A stretch of DNA of 64,000 bases from Mucilaginibacter paludis DSM 18603 (GTDB lineage Bacteria; Bacteroidota; Bacteroidia; Sphingobacteriales; Sphingobacteriaceae). The DNA lies in assembly GCF_000166195.2 (NCBI RefSeq), contig NZ_CM001403.1, positions 2,436,432-2,500,431 of the forward strand. The letters run 5' to 3'. Each line of letters begins with the position of its first letter. The first letter of the stretch is position 1. Below the pieces are notes generated by a model, which was not told the DNA's origin, ran no database searches, and saw only the letters and a program-made list of their open reading frames with translations. Positions 18,745 through 28,534 of the stretch are shown one piece after another. The position numbers were made by a program, and so were the translations under genes.

Positions 18745-21700
18745 TTAAAGGCTAATGTTAATTCCTAATGCTATAAGTTTTAAAGGAGGGAGGCTGTATG
18801 CGCCACTTTCGGGGTCAAGTCCCTTGTAATTTGTAAACGTCAAGATATTTTGTGCAGAAACTGTCACCTTCATTTGGCTTACCCCAAGCCGCTGAGCATA
18901 TTTCAATGGCAACTCGTAGCCCAAAGCAATATTTTTGAGCCTTATATATGACGCGTCGCCGATGACGGCGTCACTTCCTTTCATATTAAAATATGTACCA
19001 AGAAGCGCCGAGTTTGAATTAAATCTTTGAACAGACGCCTGATCACCTGGTTTTTGCCACCTGTCAAGTACATATAAGGGTTGATTCATTCTTTTAGCAC
19101 CCGGAATAGAAATTCCACCCATCCCTAAGTCAACTCCTTTTTGTTTTACAAATTGAAAAAAGACGTCCAATGTTAAATTTCCAAAGGTTAATGAGTTTTG
19201 GAAACCGCCATAAAATCTGGGAGTGTTATCGAAGAAGCTAATTTGGTCCGTACTGTAATTGGGTGACGTTGTGATATTTCCACTTTTATCTAAAAACGTA
19301 TATTCGCCGGTCGAGGGATCGACCCCATGAAATTTATATAATCTTTGAATAGATATTGGTTGCCCTATAATTAACGTGTTTGCGTAAGATGACTGTGATA
19401 AATTTGGAAATTCAAGAAGCTTATTTCTCCCAATGGTAACGTTTAAATTAGTTGTCCAATGAAATCGTTGCCTTTTGATATTTGTACTATTAAGGCTAAA
19501 TTCAAGAGAGGTATTTTGAATTTTCGCGGGGAAATTGCTAGTTATAGATGAAAAGCCGGTCATTGCTGGTAACGAGTATCCTAACAATTGATTACTGGAT
19601 CTATTTCTCGCATAGTTCCCATTCAGCAATAATCGATCATTAAAAAAGCCAAGGTCTAAGCCAAAACTTATTTTAGTGGTCTCCTCCCATTGCAAATAGG
19701 GGTTAGCAAGACTATTTACATAAACGCCTTTAGCATCCTGATAGGTACCCGGAGCAGCTTGAAAAAGGCTTAAGGTTGAGTAATCTGGGATTTGGTCATT
19801 ACCTGACGTTCCATACGATAGTCTGATCTTACCAAAGCTTAAGAATTTAAGATTGTCTTTTACAAGATTTTCATTAGAAAATATCCAGGCGGCACCTGCT
19901 GCAGCGAAATTATGAAAAAGGTTATTGGTCCCAAAGCGACTGCTGCCATCACGTCTGGCGCTAAAATTCAAAATATAAGTATCATCTATATTTAAATTAA
20001 GCTTACCAAATAAAGCATTATAGCTATATTTATTATAAACATCATTCTCAATTGTGATGTTTTGTGCATTTAAAAGGCTTTCCATGGTTTGATCGCTGAT
20101 GAAACCCGAACCGTGTATAGTTTGCCCTATGCCCGATGTACGTTGCAAAGTAGATCCTACCAAGAAATCAATTCCTATTTTTTCAATATGCTTATTAAAC
20201 TGCAACTGGGGCTCCACTATCCATGAAGACTGTGCGCTATTACTAAAATCCGCTACTCGGGTGTAGATCACCCGATCAGCAGGGGGAACTGTTGATGAGG
20301 GTGCTGGCGAGTATTCATCAATTTGTAATCTGTTATACCCGAAATTGCTAAGAATTCTCAATTCGGGAATGATTTGATAAGAAATATTACTACTTGAAAC
20401 CAAACTTTGGCTGTTCGCTCGATAGGGCGAAGTAATGTTAACTAATGGGTTTAAAAAAGTAGACGCCCCAGAAGAATTTAACTGCCAGTTTAGTGTCCCA
20501 TCGGGATTATAAAGTCCTGGTGCATTAGGTGCAAGAGTTAAAGCGGTGCTCGTTAAGTCAAGCCTCGGTAACTTATTTTGGTCAGCCAAGTAATTTGCAG
20601 TAAACGAAAGCTTAAATTTCTTATTCGAAGAGTTTGTGTTTAAGTTTAAGTTTACTCCTCCTTTTCGATCGCTTAAATTTTCGGAAAAAACCGAATTCTC
20701 GTATCTATAAAAGCCTCCAATTAAAAAACTTACGGTTTGGCTTCCCCCAGATAAATTCCCGTTGAAATTTTTGTAATTGGATGTGTGACCAAGTAGGACT
20801 TTTTGCCAGTCGGTATATTGATTAATATTTCCCCACGCACCGTTAAGATCGTAATCAGTTGAACCAAGACCAGCATTATCATTTGCTTTAGCCTCACGCC
20901 GCATTATCAAATATTGCTCGGTGTTTAATAATTTCATCCGACTCGTAACTTGTCCCCAGCCTGACTGCGCATTAAAATCCGCTTTTAGTTTGCCGGCTTT
21001 TCCTGATTTGGTAGTAATTAAGATTGCTCCATTTGCAGCACGAGATCCATAAATTGCAGTAGCATCTGCATCCTTCAATATATCGATGCTTTCTATGTCG
21101 TTAGGATTAATAAAACTTAATGGGTTTATTGAACCACCTTCTCCGGGTATATTTCCAAGTGTATTAAGAGGCCCACCATTAGTTGTAGGCAATGATTGGC
21201 TTATATATGGAACACCATTAAGTACGTAAAATGGGGCATTACCTGCATTAATACTATTTAGACCCTGAATTTTAATGTTTATAGAAGAACCAGGCATGCC
21301 ATTTGTTTGCGCGATTTGCAAGCCAGGAATTCGTCCAGTTAAAGCCAACATTGGGTTGTTAACAGGCTGATTTTCGATATCCTTAGCTTTAATAGTAGAA
21401 ATATTGCTAGTGCTTAGCCTTCTTGAAGTTATGCTATAAGCTTGAATTTGAACTTCATCAAGTTTTGAAGTAGCTACTTGTAATTGAATAATCTCCAAGT
21501 CTTTTGCAGCTAAAACTTCTTTAGGATTATAACCAATGAAGCTTATTAACATTTCTGTTCCTTCATTAACATTTTTCAAAATAAAAACACCTTGAACGTC
21601 CGTTAATGTTGCCTGTTTTCCATCCTTTGTTTTAACAGTAGCCCCAGCAACTGGCTTATTACTTTCATCCACCACACGCCCATGCACATCAATAGGATCA

Positions 21701-22095
21701 AAAGCAGGTTTGACCTTGTCAAGAAAGGAAGGTTCCTCTTTCTTCCTGATAGTTATGCGGTTATCATTGATCTCGTATGTAAAGGGCAAATCTTTTAATA
21801 CTGATCGTAAAGCATCTTCTACAGATACGTCGGTAACGGAAATGCTTACACGCTGATTGGGCTTAATTGCTTTCCCATCATAGAAAAAGTCGTAGCCACT
21901 CTGTTTCCTTATTTCCTTAAAAACAGATTCCAGCGGAGTATTGCGCTGATTTAGAGTAATACGCTGCGCAAAAGTCGCGGCGCTAACCTGAATAAGTGAT
22001 GCTATTAATATAACGGTGGTTAAGCGCATAATCAGCCATATTTTGTGGCATAGCCTTTCAGATACACCGAGTTTCCTGGTATAAAATTTATACAT
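18745..22095 (-). CDS. SusC/RagA TonB-dependent receptor with STN signalling domain
   Basis: The 1116-residue outer-membrane protein starts with MYKFYTRKLG, a typical opening for this group, and a signal peptide ending near residue 44. Domains in order are an STN secretin/TonB short domain (about 47-120), a carboxypeptidase-regulatory-like domain (about 130-215), a TonB plug (about 220-340, with IPGLQIAQTNG and IYGSRAANGAILITTK) and a 22-strand barrel to the end. The STN domain indicates transmembrane signalling to the FecR anti-sigma encoded upstream. The 281-bp gap to fecR probably contains its ECF-dependent promoter. Confidence 0.93.
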   Translation of the reverse strand: MYKFYTRKLGVSERLCHKIWLIMRLTTVILIASLIQVSAATFAQRITLNQRNTPLESVFKEIRKQSGYDFFYDGKAIKPNQRVSISVTDVSVEDALRSVLKDLPFTYEINDNRITIRKKEEPSFLDKVKPAFDPIDVHGRVVDESNKPVAGATVKTKDGKQATLTDVQGVFILKNVNEGTEMLISFIGYNPKEVLAAKDLEIIQLQVATSKLDEVQIQAYSITSRRLSTSNISTIKAKDIENQPVNNPMLALTGRIPGLQIAQTNGMPGSSINIKIQGLNSINAGNAPFYVLNGVPYISQSLPTTNGGPLNTLGNIPGEGGSINPLSFINPNDIESIDILKDADATAIYGSRAANGAILITTKSGKAGKLKADFNAQSGWGQVTSRMKLLNTEQYLIMRREAKANDNAGLGSTDYDLNGAWGNINQYTDWQKVLLGHTSNYKNFNGNLSGGSQTVSFLIGGFYRYENSVFSENLSDRKGGVNLNLNTNSSNKKFKLSFTANYLADQNKLPRLDLTSTALTLAPNAPGLYNPDGTLNWQLNSSGASTFLNPLVNITSPYRANSQSLVSSSNISYQIIPELRILSNFGYNRLQIDEYSPAPSSTVPPADRVIYTRVADFSNSAQSSWIVEPQLQFNKHIEKIGIDFLVGSTLQRTSGIGQTIHGSGFISDQTMESLLNAQNITIENDVYNKYSYNALFGKLNLNIDDTYILNFSARRDGSSRFGTNNLFHNFAAAGAAWIFSNENLVKDNLKFLSFGKIRLSYGTSGNDQIPDYSTLSLFQAAPGTYQDAKGVYVNSLANPYLQWEETTKISFGLDLGFFNDRLLLNGNYARNRSSNQLLGYSLPAMTGFSSITSNFPAKIQNTSLEFSLNSTNIKRQRFHWTTNLNVTIGRNKLLEFPNLSQSSYANTLIIGQPISIQRLYKFHGVDPSTGEYTFLDKSGNITTSPNYSTDQISFFDNTPRFYGGFQNSLTFGNLTLDVFFQFVKQKGVDLGMGGISIPGAKRMNQPLYVLDRWQKPGDQASVQRFNSNSALLGTYFNMKGSDAVIGDASYIRLKNIALGYELPLKYAQRLGVSQMKVTVSAQNILTFTNYKGLDPESGAYSLPPLKLIALGINISL

Positions 22096-22376
22096 TTGTT
22101 TAGTTTGGTTTATGCAGGCTGCCTCTTGCTTCGAAACTTGGGCATACTGCGGTTAAACAGTTGATTTCATATTAATTGTCCAAACGGCGACCAGGGGTGT
22201 TAGTAGCACTTCTGGTTTTTTCGCTTTAGGTCTGTTTTGCTATTGTGCTCAAGAGGCCTCCGGCGTTCGTTTTAAACCGAAGCTTTATCGTCGTAAATAT
22301 CTTATCATCTTCTGAATGGTTTAGCTGTGAATGAATCTGTGAATAATCTTTTCATAGGAGATGATGTTTTTTATAA

Positions 22377-23549
22377 CTATTTTGAGATGTATATCTTTTT
22401 ACCTTCCACCTTAAAATGCACCAAGCCGGAAGATTCAATGAACTTCAAAACAGCCGATAGTTTTTGTTTCCTTGAAATCCAGCCACCTGTTTCTATATCC
22501 TCCGGTACTGATTTATCATAAACCACTTCCACATCGTACCAACGGGCAACTTTTCGCATCGCAACCCTAAAATCCACATGATTTAAATTAAAGTCGCCAT
22601 CTTTCCAGTCTGTGATATTATCTGCATCAACAACGGCCACTTTAATTCCAGCCCCATTATTAACCGCCTGCTCGCCGGGTTTGATGATTTGCTTATAAGT
22701 ACCTGAAGTAACTTTTACGGAACCTTCCAAAAGAGTTGTAGCTATAGCAGGTTCATCCTTGTAAGAATTGATATTGAAATGGGTACCCAACACCTCTACG
22801 TCCTGCTTTTCGGTATGTACTATAAAAGGGTGGGCTTTATCTTTCGCCACCTGAAAATAGGCCTCACCAGTCAGGCTGACCATACGTTTTCCGTTTTCAT
22901 TAAGATTGGTATTATAAGTCAGGCTTGATGCGGAATTTAACCAAACCTCAGACCCATCCGGTAATTGGACTTTATACGTTTCTCCATTGTCGGTGGAAAG
23001 CGTATTTACTTTATTGACTTCTGTTGTACCCTCGACTTGGTAAACCAATTGCCCGTTTGCCGTTTTAGTTATGGTCACACCAGCCTCTTTGGCTAGTTTC
23101 CCATTAATTGCCTGGGTCAATATGATTTTTTTGCCATTAGCTAAAGTCAGCGTAGCACCCTGATGACCCGGTGCAACATCATTAGCGACCAATTGGGTAT
23201 TGTTTTTTGAAGGTTTGTTTTGGCTATAATAGAACAGGCCACCAGCTACTATCAAAATAGCTGCCGCTGCCGCCCAGCGTTTGAAGAAAGGATAATTTGA
23301 TTTTTTAATAGCGGGTTGCTGAACTCTGATAGCAGCCTCGATATTATTGTAAACCCTGTCAATCCGTTCAGTATCCTGAATTTCAGGTGTAGCGTTATTT
23401 TTGAGCTCAGCCTGCATTAGGGCTGTAATTTTATCATCTAAGCTATTATCCTTAGTCAGTTCAAAATAAGCCGCTAACTCTTCCTTACTGGCAGTCCCGT
23501 CGGCAAGCTTCTTGAAAAGGTAGGCAATATTTGATTCGTTCTCCGCCAT
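22377..23549 (-). CDS. FecR-family anti-sigma factor
   Basis: The 390-residue protein has a cytoplasmic N-terminal sigma-binding region (1-85), one transmembrane helix (about 91-108, AAAAAILIVAGGLFYY) and a periplasmic FecR domain (about 180-285) with the LPDGSEVWLNSASSLTY and GEAYFQVAKD signatures. The C-terminal DUF4974 (about 315-388) ends GKKIYISK. It should hold the ECF sigma factor inactive until the STN domain of the SusC receptor signals substrate. It lies between the sigma gene and susC in the usual order. Confidence 0.92.
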   Translation of the reverse strand: MAENESNIAYLFKKLADGTASKEELAAYFELTKDNSLDDKITALMQAELKNNATPEIQDTERIDRVYNNIEAAIRVQQPAIKKSNYPFFKRWAAAAAILIVAGGLFYYSQNKPSKNNTQLVANDVAPGHQGATLTLANGKKIILTQAINGKLAKEAGVTITKTANGQLVYQVEGTTEVNKVNTLSTDNGETYKVQLPDGSEVWLNSASSLTYNTNLNENGKRMVSLTGEAYFQVAKDKAHPFIVHTEKQDVEVLGTHFNINSYKDEPAIATTLLEGSVKVTSGTYKQIIKPGEQAVNNGAGIKVAVVDADNITDWKDGDFNLNHVDFRVAMRKVARWYDVEVVYDKSVPEDIETGGWISRKQKLSAVLKFIESSGLVHFKVEGKKIYISK

Positions 23550-23678
23550 AGCTTATCTAATAATTGTGTTATAAGTGAATAATGTCGCCATTTATCTCTA
23601 AGACGTAAGTACTCAAACGCAACTACTATTCGCGATACCGATTTTTTAACAAAAAAATAATGGGAATTTAATTTCGCG

Positions 23679-24281
23679 CTATTTTCGGGTAAGAAAATAG
23701 AAAACAGCGTAGGAAAACAGGTCTGCTCTCTTCTCCATAAATGTACGTATGTGCTTCATCGCAGATACCATTTGGTTGGCAACAGTACTTTTTGAAATAT
23801 CCAGCCGCTCAGCAATCTGCTCATGGCTTAAGCCTTCCACACGGCTTAAGTGGTAAATCAACTTTCGTTGCTGCGGTAGTAAATTAATAGCCTCTTCCAG
23901 TACGGCAGCGCTATCGTTATAAAGTACTTTTTCTTCGGTTTCGTTACTTAGCTCTGTGGATAAATAAGTAACTTTTTCCAATAACCGCTTATTACTGGCT
24001 ATCTTTCGCTGGTAATCCAGCGTCTTATTGCTCGCCATTTGAAAGATATAAGACGACTTATTGCTGACATCTACCAACTGTTCACGCTTTGCCCAGAGCA
24101 AAATAAACACATCCTGTATGATCTCTTCCGTAAGTTCGGGTAAACGAACCATCCGGTCAACAAAAGGGAACAGCCGTGAACTGTAATATCGGTAAATGGA
24201 TTCGAAAGCACGTTCATCGCCCTCAGACAGTTGCTTAAACAGCTGCTCCTCGTTCAATAAATATTGGCTCGCTTTCGACAT
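23679..24281 (-). CDS. ECF-type RNA polymerase sigma factor
   Basis: The 200-residue protein has region 2 at about residues 25-95 (YRYYSSRLFPFVDRMV, then EEIIQDVFILLWAKREQL) and region 4 at about 128-185 (LPQQRKLIYHLSRVEGLSHE with the HTH IAERLDISKSTVANQ). This is the Bacteroidetes sigma-70 subfamily paired with FecR proteins. It would drive the adjacent SusCD locus. It is the first gene of the leftward series; the next gene to its right, mobC, ends 98 bp away on the same strand. Confidence 0.92.
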   Translation of the reverse strand: MSKASQYLLNEEQLFKQLSEGDERAFESIYRYYSSRLFPFVDRMVRLPELTEEIIQDVFILLWAKREQLVDVSNKSSYIFQMASNKTLDYQRKIASNKRLLEKVTYLSTELSNETEEKVLYNDSAAVLEEAINLLPQQRKLIYHLSRVEGLSHEQIAERLDISKSTVANQMVSAMKHIRTFMEKRADLFSYAVFYFLTRK

Positions 24282-24379
24282 GATTTACCTGTTCCCTTGC
24301 TTTAAATTTACGCAAAATTTACGGCAATGTTACTTATAAAATCTTTAAAAAGTGACAGATTAACCTATGATTGAAATGT

Positions 24380-26452
24380 TTACAGAGAAATTGTTTGCTC
24401 AGGATAATCCTTCTTTTTTTGATTAATTCGCTTCCCAGCTGACTTAACGTTGTGCTGAACATTTTTCCTTTTTACTGGCTTTTTCTTCTCGTGAGCAGGC
24501 TCGATCTCCGGCTTCAATTTATCCAGTTCCGACTTTACCAGATTCGCCACTTCCTTTTTGACCTTCTCATAACATGCCATTACATCCTCCTGAGTAACTT
24601 TTTCAATAACAGGAATGTCCCTGTAATTTTCTTCTTCCCGTTTTATGGCGGCATGGTCATTTTGTATTTCGTTGTGAAACATTTTGAGCGCGATCTTCTG
24701 CTCCGGGTTATCAGCAACGAAGCCCACAAATTCACCGGAAGAAAGAGCAGCTATCTTTGATGCCGGTATCGCATAATCCATTTGCGTAGATTTAGTAAAA
24801 GATGTGTCCGAACCACTAATGTTCCTACTTTCTTTTTCCTGCTTGATCTTGCCAAAGTTTTCACTTAAGGTTTTGGCTGTGTCGCCCGTAACCTGCCCGC
24901 TAATCACATTGCCTACAATCCCGGTAATTACATCCGCCTGTTCCGCTCCGTAATCCTTTTTTAACTGGCTGAAATCCTGTACCGCCAAGGTAGTCGCTAC
25001 CTTATTGCTGCGGGCAGTCGCAATCAGGCTATCCATATTGTTAAAATAAATAGTCGGGAACTCGTCAAATACCAGGCTGCTTTTTTGTTGACCTTTGCGA
25101 TTGACCAGCTTAATCATACGAGAAATATAAAGTGATAACACCGCACCATAGGTTTGCAGCTTCTGCGGATTATTACCCACGCAAATAATCTTTGGCTCAT
25201 CAGGATTGTTAACGTCCAGTGTAAAATCATGCCCGCTCAGCACATAGTAAAGGGATGGAGAAGATAAACGGGCCAATCCGATCTTTGCGCTGGCGACCTG
25301 TCCCTCCAGTTGCGCTTTGGCATTGTTCTGATGCGCAGAAATAAACGGATTGATCAATACCTGTATTTCCGGTTGCTGTTTAAGAATCGCGAATAAGGGG
25401 TCATAATCTACCTGCAACAATTCAATAACGTGTGGCAAAGTACAATATTTACCATCCTTGTATCTTCGCAGGTACCAGATGATAGCCGTTAGAAAATTGA
25501 TCGGGCTTTCTACAAAGAAATCACCTTGCTTTTTGATCCACTCGCGGTTTAAACCCATCATAATGGTACGGCTGGCCTCGGTCGCATCGGTCAGGTCGTC
25601 CATACTTAGCGGATCGAGCGGATTACAACGATGGGTACGGGTTAAATCATCAAAGTTAATCAGGTAAAACGCTGGCTGGATTTTATAGTGATGCCGGTAT
25701 TGCAGCAGCTTGTTATAAGCGATCTTAGATAGGTCATCGAATTTAAAATCATACAGGAACATCGTAAAACCTTTTTTGATGTGCTGGTCGATAATATGCC
25801 GGATCACAAAATAGGACTTACCCGCGCCCGGCGTACCCGATACCAACAATCCCCTGAACGGGTTAATGACGTTGATCCAGCTATCCCTGATTTTATCCTT
25901 TAGCCTATATTTTGCCGGCAGGTTGATAGAGTACTCATTTACCAATAGTCGTTCTTCCTGCGGAAAGGTCTCGTTTTCAGTATTGAAAACATCCTTAGTC
26001 AGGCTGATTTTGATTAGCCGCGATAGCCAGGTGCCGCCGGTTAAAATAAGCAGGTAACCCCCAAGCGATAAGCCGATATACCAGACCGCTGTAAAGGTTG
26101 TGCCATTATGCAGGTAGAACACAAGCGGACTAAGCAGGTAAGCCAGTAAGCCACAGGACAGGTAGGCAACAATACTGTTCTTTTTGATTTTCTCGTCCTT
26201 TTTGCCTTTTACGCCAAGCAGGGAAACTACTAACAGTAACAATGCCGCCAGTTTGGGTTTTAGTATGCCGGTAAACAATCCTGTTCCCACCAGGTTGCCA
26301 ATTAAACGATTGGTGAGATCGGCTGTCCAGCCCCAATATAGGAACGCCTTGTAGCAGATGATATAAAAATGTATAGCTAGTATAGCCAGGCTAATTAGTC
26401 TGGTCAGATCAATAATCTTTCGTAATCCTTGCGTATCTTCTCCTGTATTCAT
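24380..26452 (-). CDS. mobC: Mobilization coupling ATPase (TraG/TraD-like MobC)
   Basis: The 690-residue protein has about four membrane segments in its first 145 residues. A cytoplasmic ATPase domain follows, with Walker A GTPGAGKS at 206-213 and a Walker B-like SSLVFDEFPTIY near residue 455. The VQDFSQLKKDYG and TGDTAKTLSENFG segments and a basic C-terminal tail are typical of Bacteroidota MobC/TraG coupling proteins. It would bring the relaxosome to a type IV secretion channel, and no channel genes are visible here. It follows mobB by 10 bp. Confidence 0.85.
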   Translation of the reverse strand: MNTGEDTQGLRKIIDLTRLISLAILAIHFYIICYKAFLYWGWTADLTNRLIGNLVGTGLFTGILKPKLAALLLLVVSLLGVKGKKDEKIKKNSIVAYLSCGLLAYLLSPLVFYLHNGTTFTAVWYIGLSLGGYLLILTGGTWLSRLIKISLTKDVFNTENETFPQEERLLVNEYSINLPAKYRLKDKIRDSWINVINPFRGLLVSGTPGAGKSYFVIRHIIDQHIKKGFTMFLYDFKFDDLSKIAYNKLLQYRHHYKIQPAFYLINFDDLTRTHRCNPLDPLSMDDLTDATEASRTIMMGLNREWIKKQGDFFVESPINFLTAIIWYLRRYKDGKYCTLPHVIELLQVDYDPLFAILKQQPEIQVLINPFISAHQNNAKAQLEGQVASAKIGLARLSSPSLYYVLSGHDFTLDVNNPDEPKIICVGNNPQKLQTYGAVLSLYISRMIKLVNRKGQQKSSLVFDEFPTIYFNNMDSLIATARSNKVATTLAVQDFSQLKKDYGAEQADVITGIVGNVISGQVTGDTAKTLSENFGKIKQEKESRNISGSDTSFTKSTQMDYAIPASKIAALSSGEFVGFVADNPEQKIALKMFHNEIQNDHAAIKREEENYRDIPVIEKVTQEDVMACYEKVKKEVANLVKSELDKLKPEIEPAHEKKKPVKRKNVQHNVKSAGKRINQKKKDYPEQTISL

Positions 26453-26462
26453 ATGATTAGCT

Positions 26463-27740
26463 TTATAAGGTTAATTCTTGTTGTTGCTGCTGATTCCGTT
26501 TTTTGCGTTTCTTTTTCCGTGGCACACCCGAGCCATAATCCGGCTGCGTTTTCGCTAAGGCCTGCGCCAAAAAATTCGTCTGTTTGATGGGTTTCAAATA
26601 ATTAGTCGGCTCATTTTTCTGCGTTTTACTTACCCGCTGTGCCGGTCGGGATATAAATTGTTCTTCTGTCCTTGCCAGGCGGTTGCTCTTGCCCAATCTT
26701 TCTGTAATGCCTTTTGCGCTGTAAGCCTTGCCCAGATCGCTGCCATTAAAAACCGTCTTGTTTTTATGGTCAATATAGGTGATACCAAAAAGCTCCCCTT
26801 TATCATTACGGCGGAAATTAACCGTAATGCCCGCTTGTCTGGCTTCCGTTTCAAACTTGGATAGGGTTATTTCCCTGTAATTATCAAACAGACTATCGAT
26901 CCGTTTAGCCAATTCTCCTTTATACAGTTTCCGGATGCCCTTGTTGAGTTCAAATTTTACTTCCAGGTTTCTGAAAGTAGGTTTGGTATAAAACGCGCTG
27001 GCTTTAATGGGCACGCCAACAGGATTGCCCTTAGCATCCAGTAAGGAATACATGAGGCCTTTCTTCTGAAACATGGCCGTATGTTCTTCACCGCGCTGCG
27101 CCACCACGTTAAAACACTTTAAAGCTGCATTCAATTCCGCAAGGGACGTAAACCGATAATCGCGCGTTACAGCCGTTATCACGTTGCTGAGCGCACGTTT
27201 AGTCGGCAGATGACCATACTTAGCTTTTTTGATATCAGCAGCTTTAATAGCCGCCTCCATTTTAAATGTTTTGCTTTCCGCTTTGATGAGCTTAAAATCC
27301 TCCTCGATTTGTTTCCTTGCTGGTTCTGATAATTTACGGCCAATATCATGCAGGTCGATGCGTTCACGCGCAGCAGTGATGTTGGTGGTCACAATATGCA
27401 GGTGCTGATGTGCGGCATCGTGGTGGCGATAAACCAAAAACGGCTGATCACTAAATCCGATCTTTTCCATATAGGCCACTGCGATCTGCTGTAGTTTTGC
27501 ATTGCTTAGATCCTCGCTTGAATGAAAATTTAGAGAAATGTGCAGCGCATTGGTTTTGACGTTCGGCTTCAGTTGCGTGAGGTGGGTAAAGCGGTGCAGT
27601 TTCTGTCCCACGCTCATGCTTTCAATATCCCCGGCAAAGCCGCTGGCCATGATCAGGTTCGCTTCATTTTCGCCCACTTTATTTTCATTATAATAGAGCA
27701 TGGCTCTTATGCTTTTACCTGTGCTTATTCTTGCAACCAT
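26463..27740 (-). CDS. mobB: Relaxase (MobB)
   Basis: The 425-residue protein carries an N-terminal relaxase domain with the metal-binding motif HHDAAHQHLHIV (His106 to Val117; histidines 107, 111, 113 and 115) and the early GKSIRAMLYYNENKV segment with candidate nicking tyrosines 16 and 17. The C-terminal half is basic and ends in a Lys/Gln-rich tail. It would nick oriT and lead the transferred strand. It overlaps mobA by 16 bp and precedes mobC, the conserved Bacteroidota order. Confidence 0.88.
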   Translation of the reverse strand: MVARISTGKSIRAMLYYNENKVGENEANLIMASGFAGDIESMSVGQKLHRFTHLTQLKPNVKTNALHISLNFHSSEDLSNAKLQQIAVAYMEKIGFSDQPFLVYRHHDAAHQHLHIVTTNITAARERIDLHDIGRKLSEPARKQIEEDFKLIKAESKTFKMEAAIKAADIKKAKYGHLPTKRALSNVITAVTRDYRFTSLAELNAALKCFNVVAQRGEEHTAMFQKKGLMYSLLDAKGNPVGVPIKASAFYTKPTFRNLEVKFELNKGIRKLYKGELAKRIDSLFDNYREITLSKFETEARQAGITVNFRRNDKGELFGITYIDHKNKTVFNGSDLGKAYSAKGITERLGKSNRLARTEEQFISRPAQRVSKTQKNEPTNYLKPIKQTNFLAQALAKTQPDYGSGVPRKKKRKKRNQQQQQELTL

Positions 27741-28141
27741 TTGTCCGCCAGTTTAGAAATGATCTTCAGCAAGATTTCTACCCGTTCATCAACTTTCTTG
27801 TACTGATCCGCCACTTTCAAAGCATAAAAACCTTTATGTGTTTCCACCTTGTCGGCATTGAAATGCCTGGTGATTTGATTAATGTTGATGCCGATGGCTT
27901 TAAGCTCTTTACGAATCAGTGCCAGTTCTTCCATAACAGGGTTCATGGTCGCATCGTACGTGAACAGTTTGATCTTTTGATTCAATAAAATCTTCCTGCA
28001 CACATCCGCAATGGACAATACCCCGCTTTCTTTCCGCAGTTTTTCCAGCTTGTTGAACAAACTTTCAGTTACCCGGATAATGATATTATGACTAAGTAAT
28101 TCTTCGGGGTTTTCCGTCTTTTTTCTAGGCATACACTTCAC
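27725..28141 (-). CDS. mobA: Relaxosome accessory protein (MobA)
   Basis: The 138-residue protein resembles the small DNA-binding mobilization proteins that precede Bacteroidota relaxases. A basic N terminus and a ribbon-helix-helix-like section (about 18-55, NIIIRVTESLFNKLEKLRKE) are followed by a MobC-type segment LKAIGININQITRHFN near residue 97. It would bind oriT and assist nicking. The gene overlaps mobB and has a strong hairpin about 55 bp upstream. Confidence 0.82.
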   Translation of the reverse strand: MKCMPRKKTENPEELLSHNIIIRVTESLFNKLEKLRKESGVLSIADVCRKILLNQKIKLFTYDATMNPVMEELALIRKELKAIGININQITRHFNADKVETHKGFYALKVADQYKKVDERVEILLKIISKLADKWLQE

Positions 28142-28318
28142 TTATATAAAGTTCAGGCAGCACGAGTTCCGAGTGATGCCCCGGCCGGAAGGACGGCAAA
28201 GATTTTTTGCGCATGCAAAAATACATCTTTGCCTAGACCACGCGGGCTACAAAGAAGCGCCTTCCGAAGTGCTGTAAAACTTTGGTTAATGATCGAATGA
28301 ATTGTTATTAAATTATGG
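28142..28318. other. Probable origin of transfer region
   Basis: The region lies directly upstream of mobA, where Bacteroidota oriT sites are found. It holds a long nearly perfect hairpin: outer arms GGCAAAGAT (28195-28203) and ATCTTTGCC (28225-28233), and inner arms TTTTTGC (28204-28210) and GCAAAAA (28215-28221). A GC-rich CTAGACCACGCGGGCTAC segment follows. The nick position cannot be fixed from sequence alone. Confidence 0.5.
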
Positions 28319-28483
28319 TTAACCGGCAGCCGGATCGAACTGAATTGCATAACCAAACGACACCGCGCATCTTAATCGCTGCTTGATTTCCCGCCTGGGA
28401 GATTGGCCTACCTTTTTCAGTTTGAGGTAAGGGCTGCCGTGGTATTTACGGCCTTTTACATTTGGGTCTTTATGATCTTTCAT
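28319..28483 (-). CDS. Possible 54-residue basic protein
   Basis: An ATG at 28483-28481 opens a 54-residue frame that is rich in Lys and Arg (KDHKDPNVKGRKYHG and LKLKKVGQSPRREIKQRL segments). I do not recognise it. It lies between the probable oriT and the recombinase operon, where small basic DNA-binding proteins would make sense. The start is the only Met in the frame. It may be a chance frame. Confidence 0.3.
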   Translation of the reverse strand: MKDHKDPNVKGRKYHGSPYLKLKKVGQSPRREIKQRLRCAVSFGYAIQFDPAAG

Positions 28484-28534
28484 TGGCTTATCATTTAATG
28501 AATGATCAAAGATGCCATGCCATCAAATCTGCTT

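Noticed and set aside
28153..28356. Open frame across the oriT hairpin
   Set aside because: It runs through a structured non-coding region and resembles no protein.
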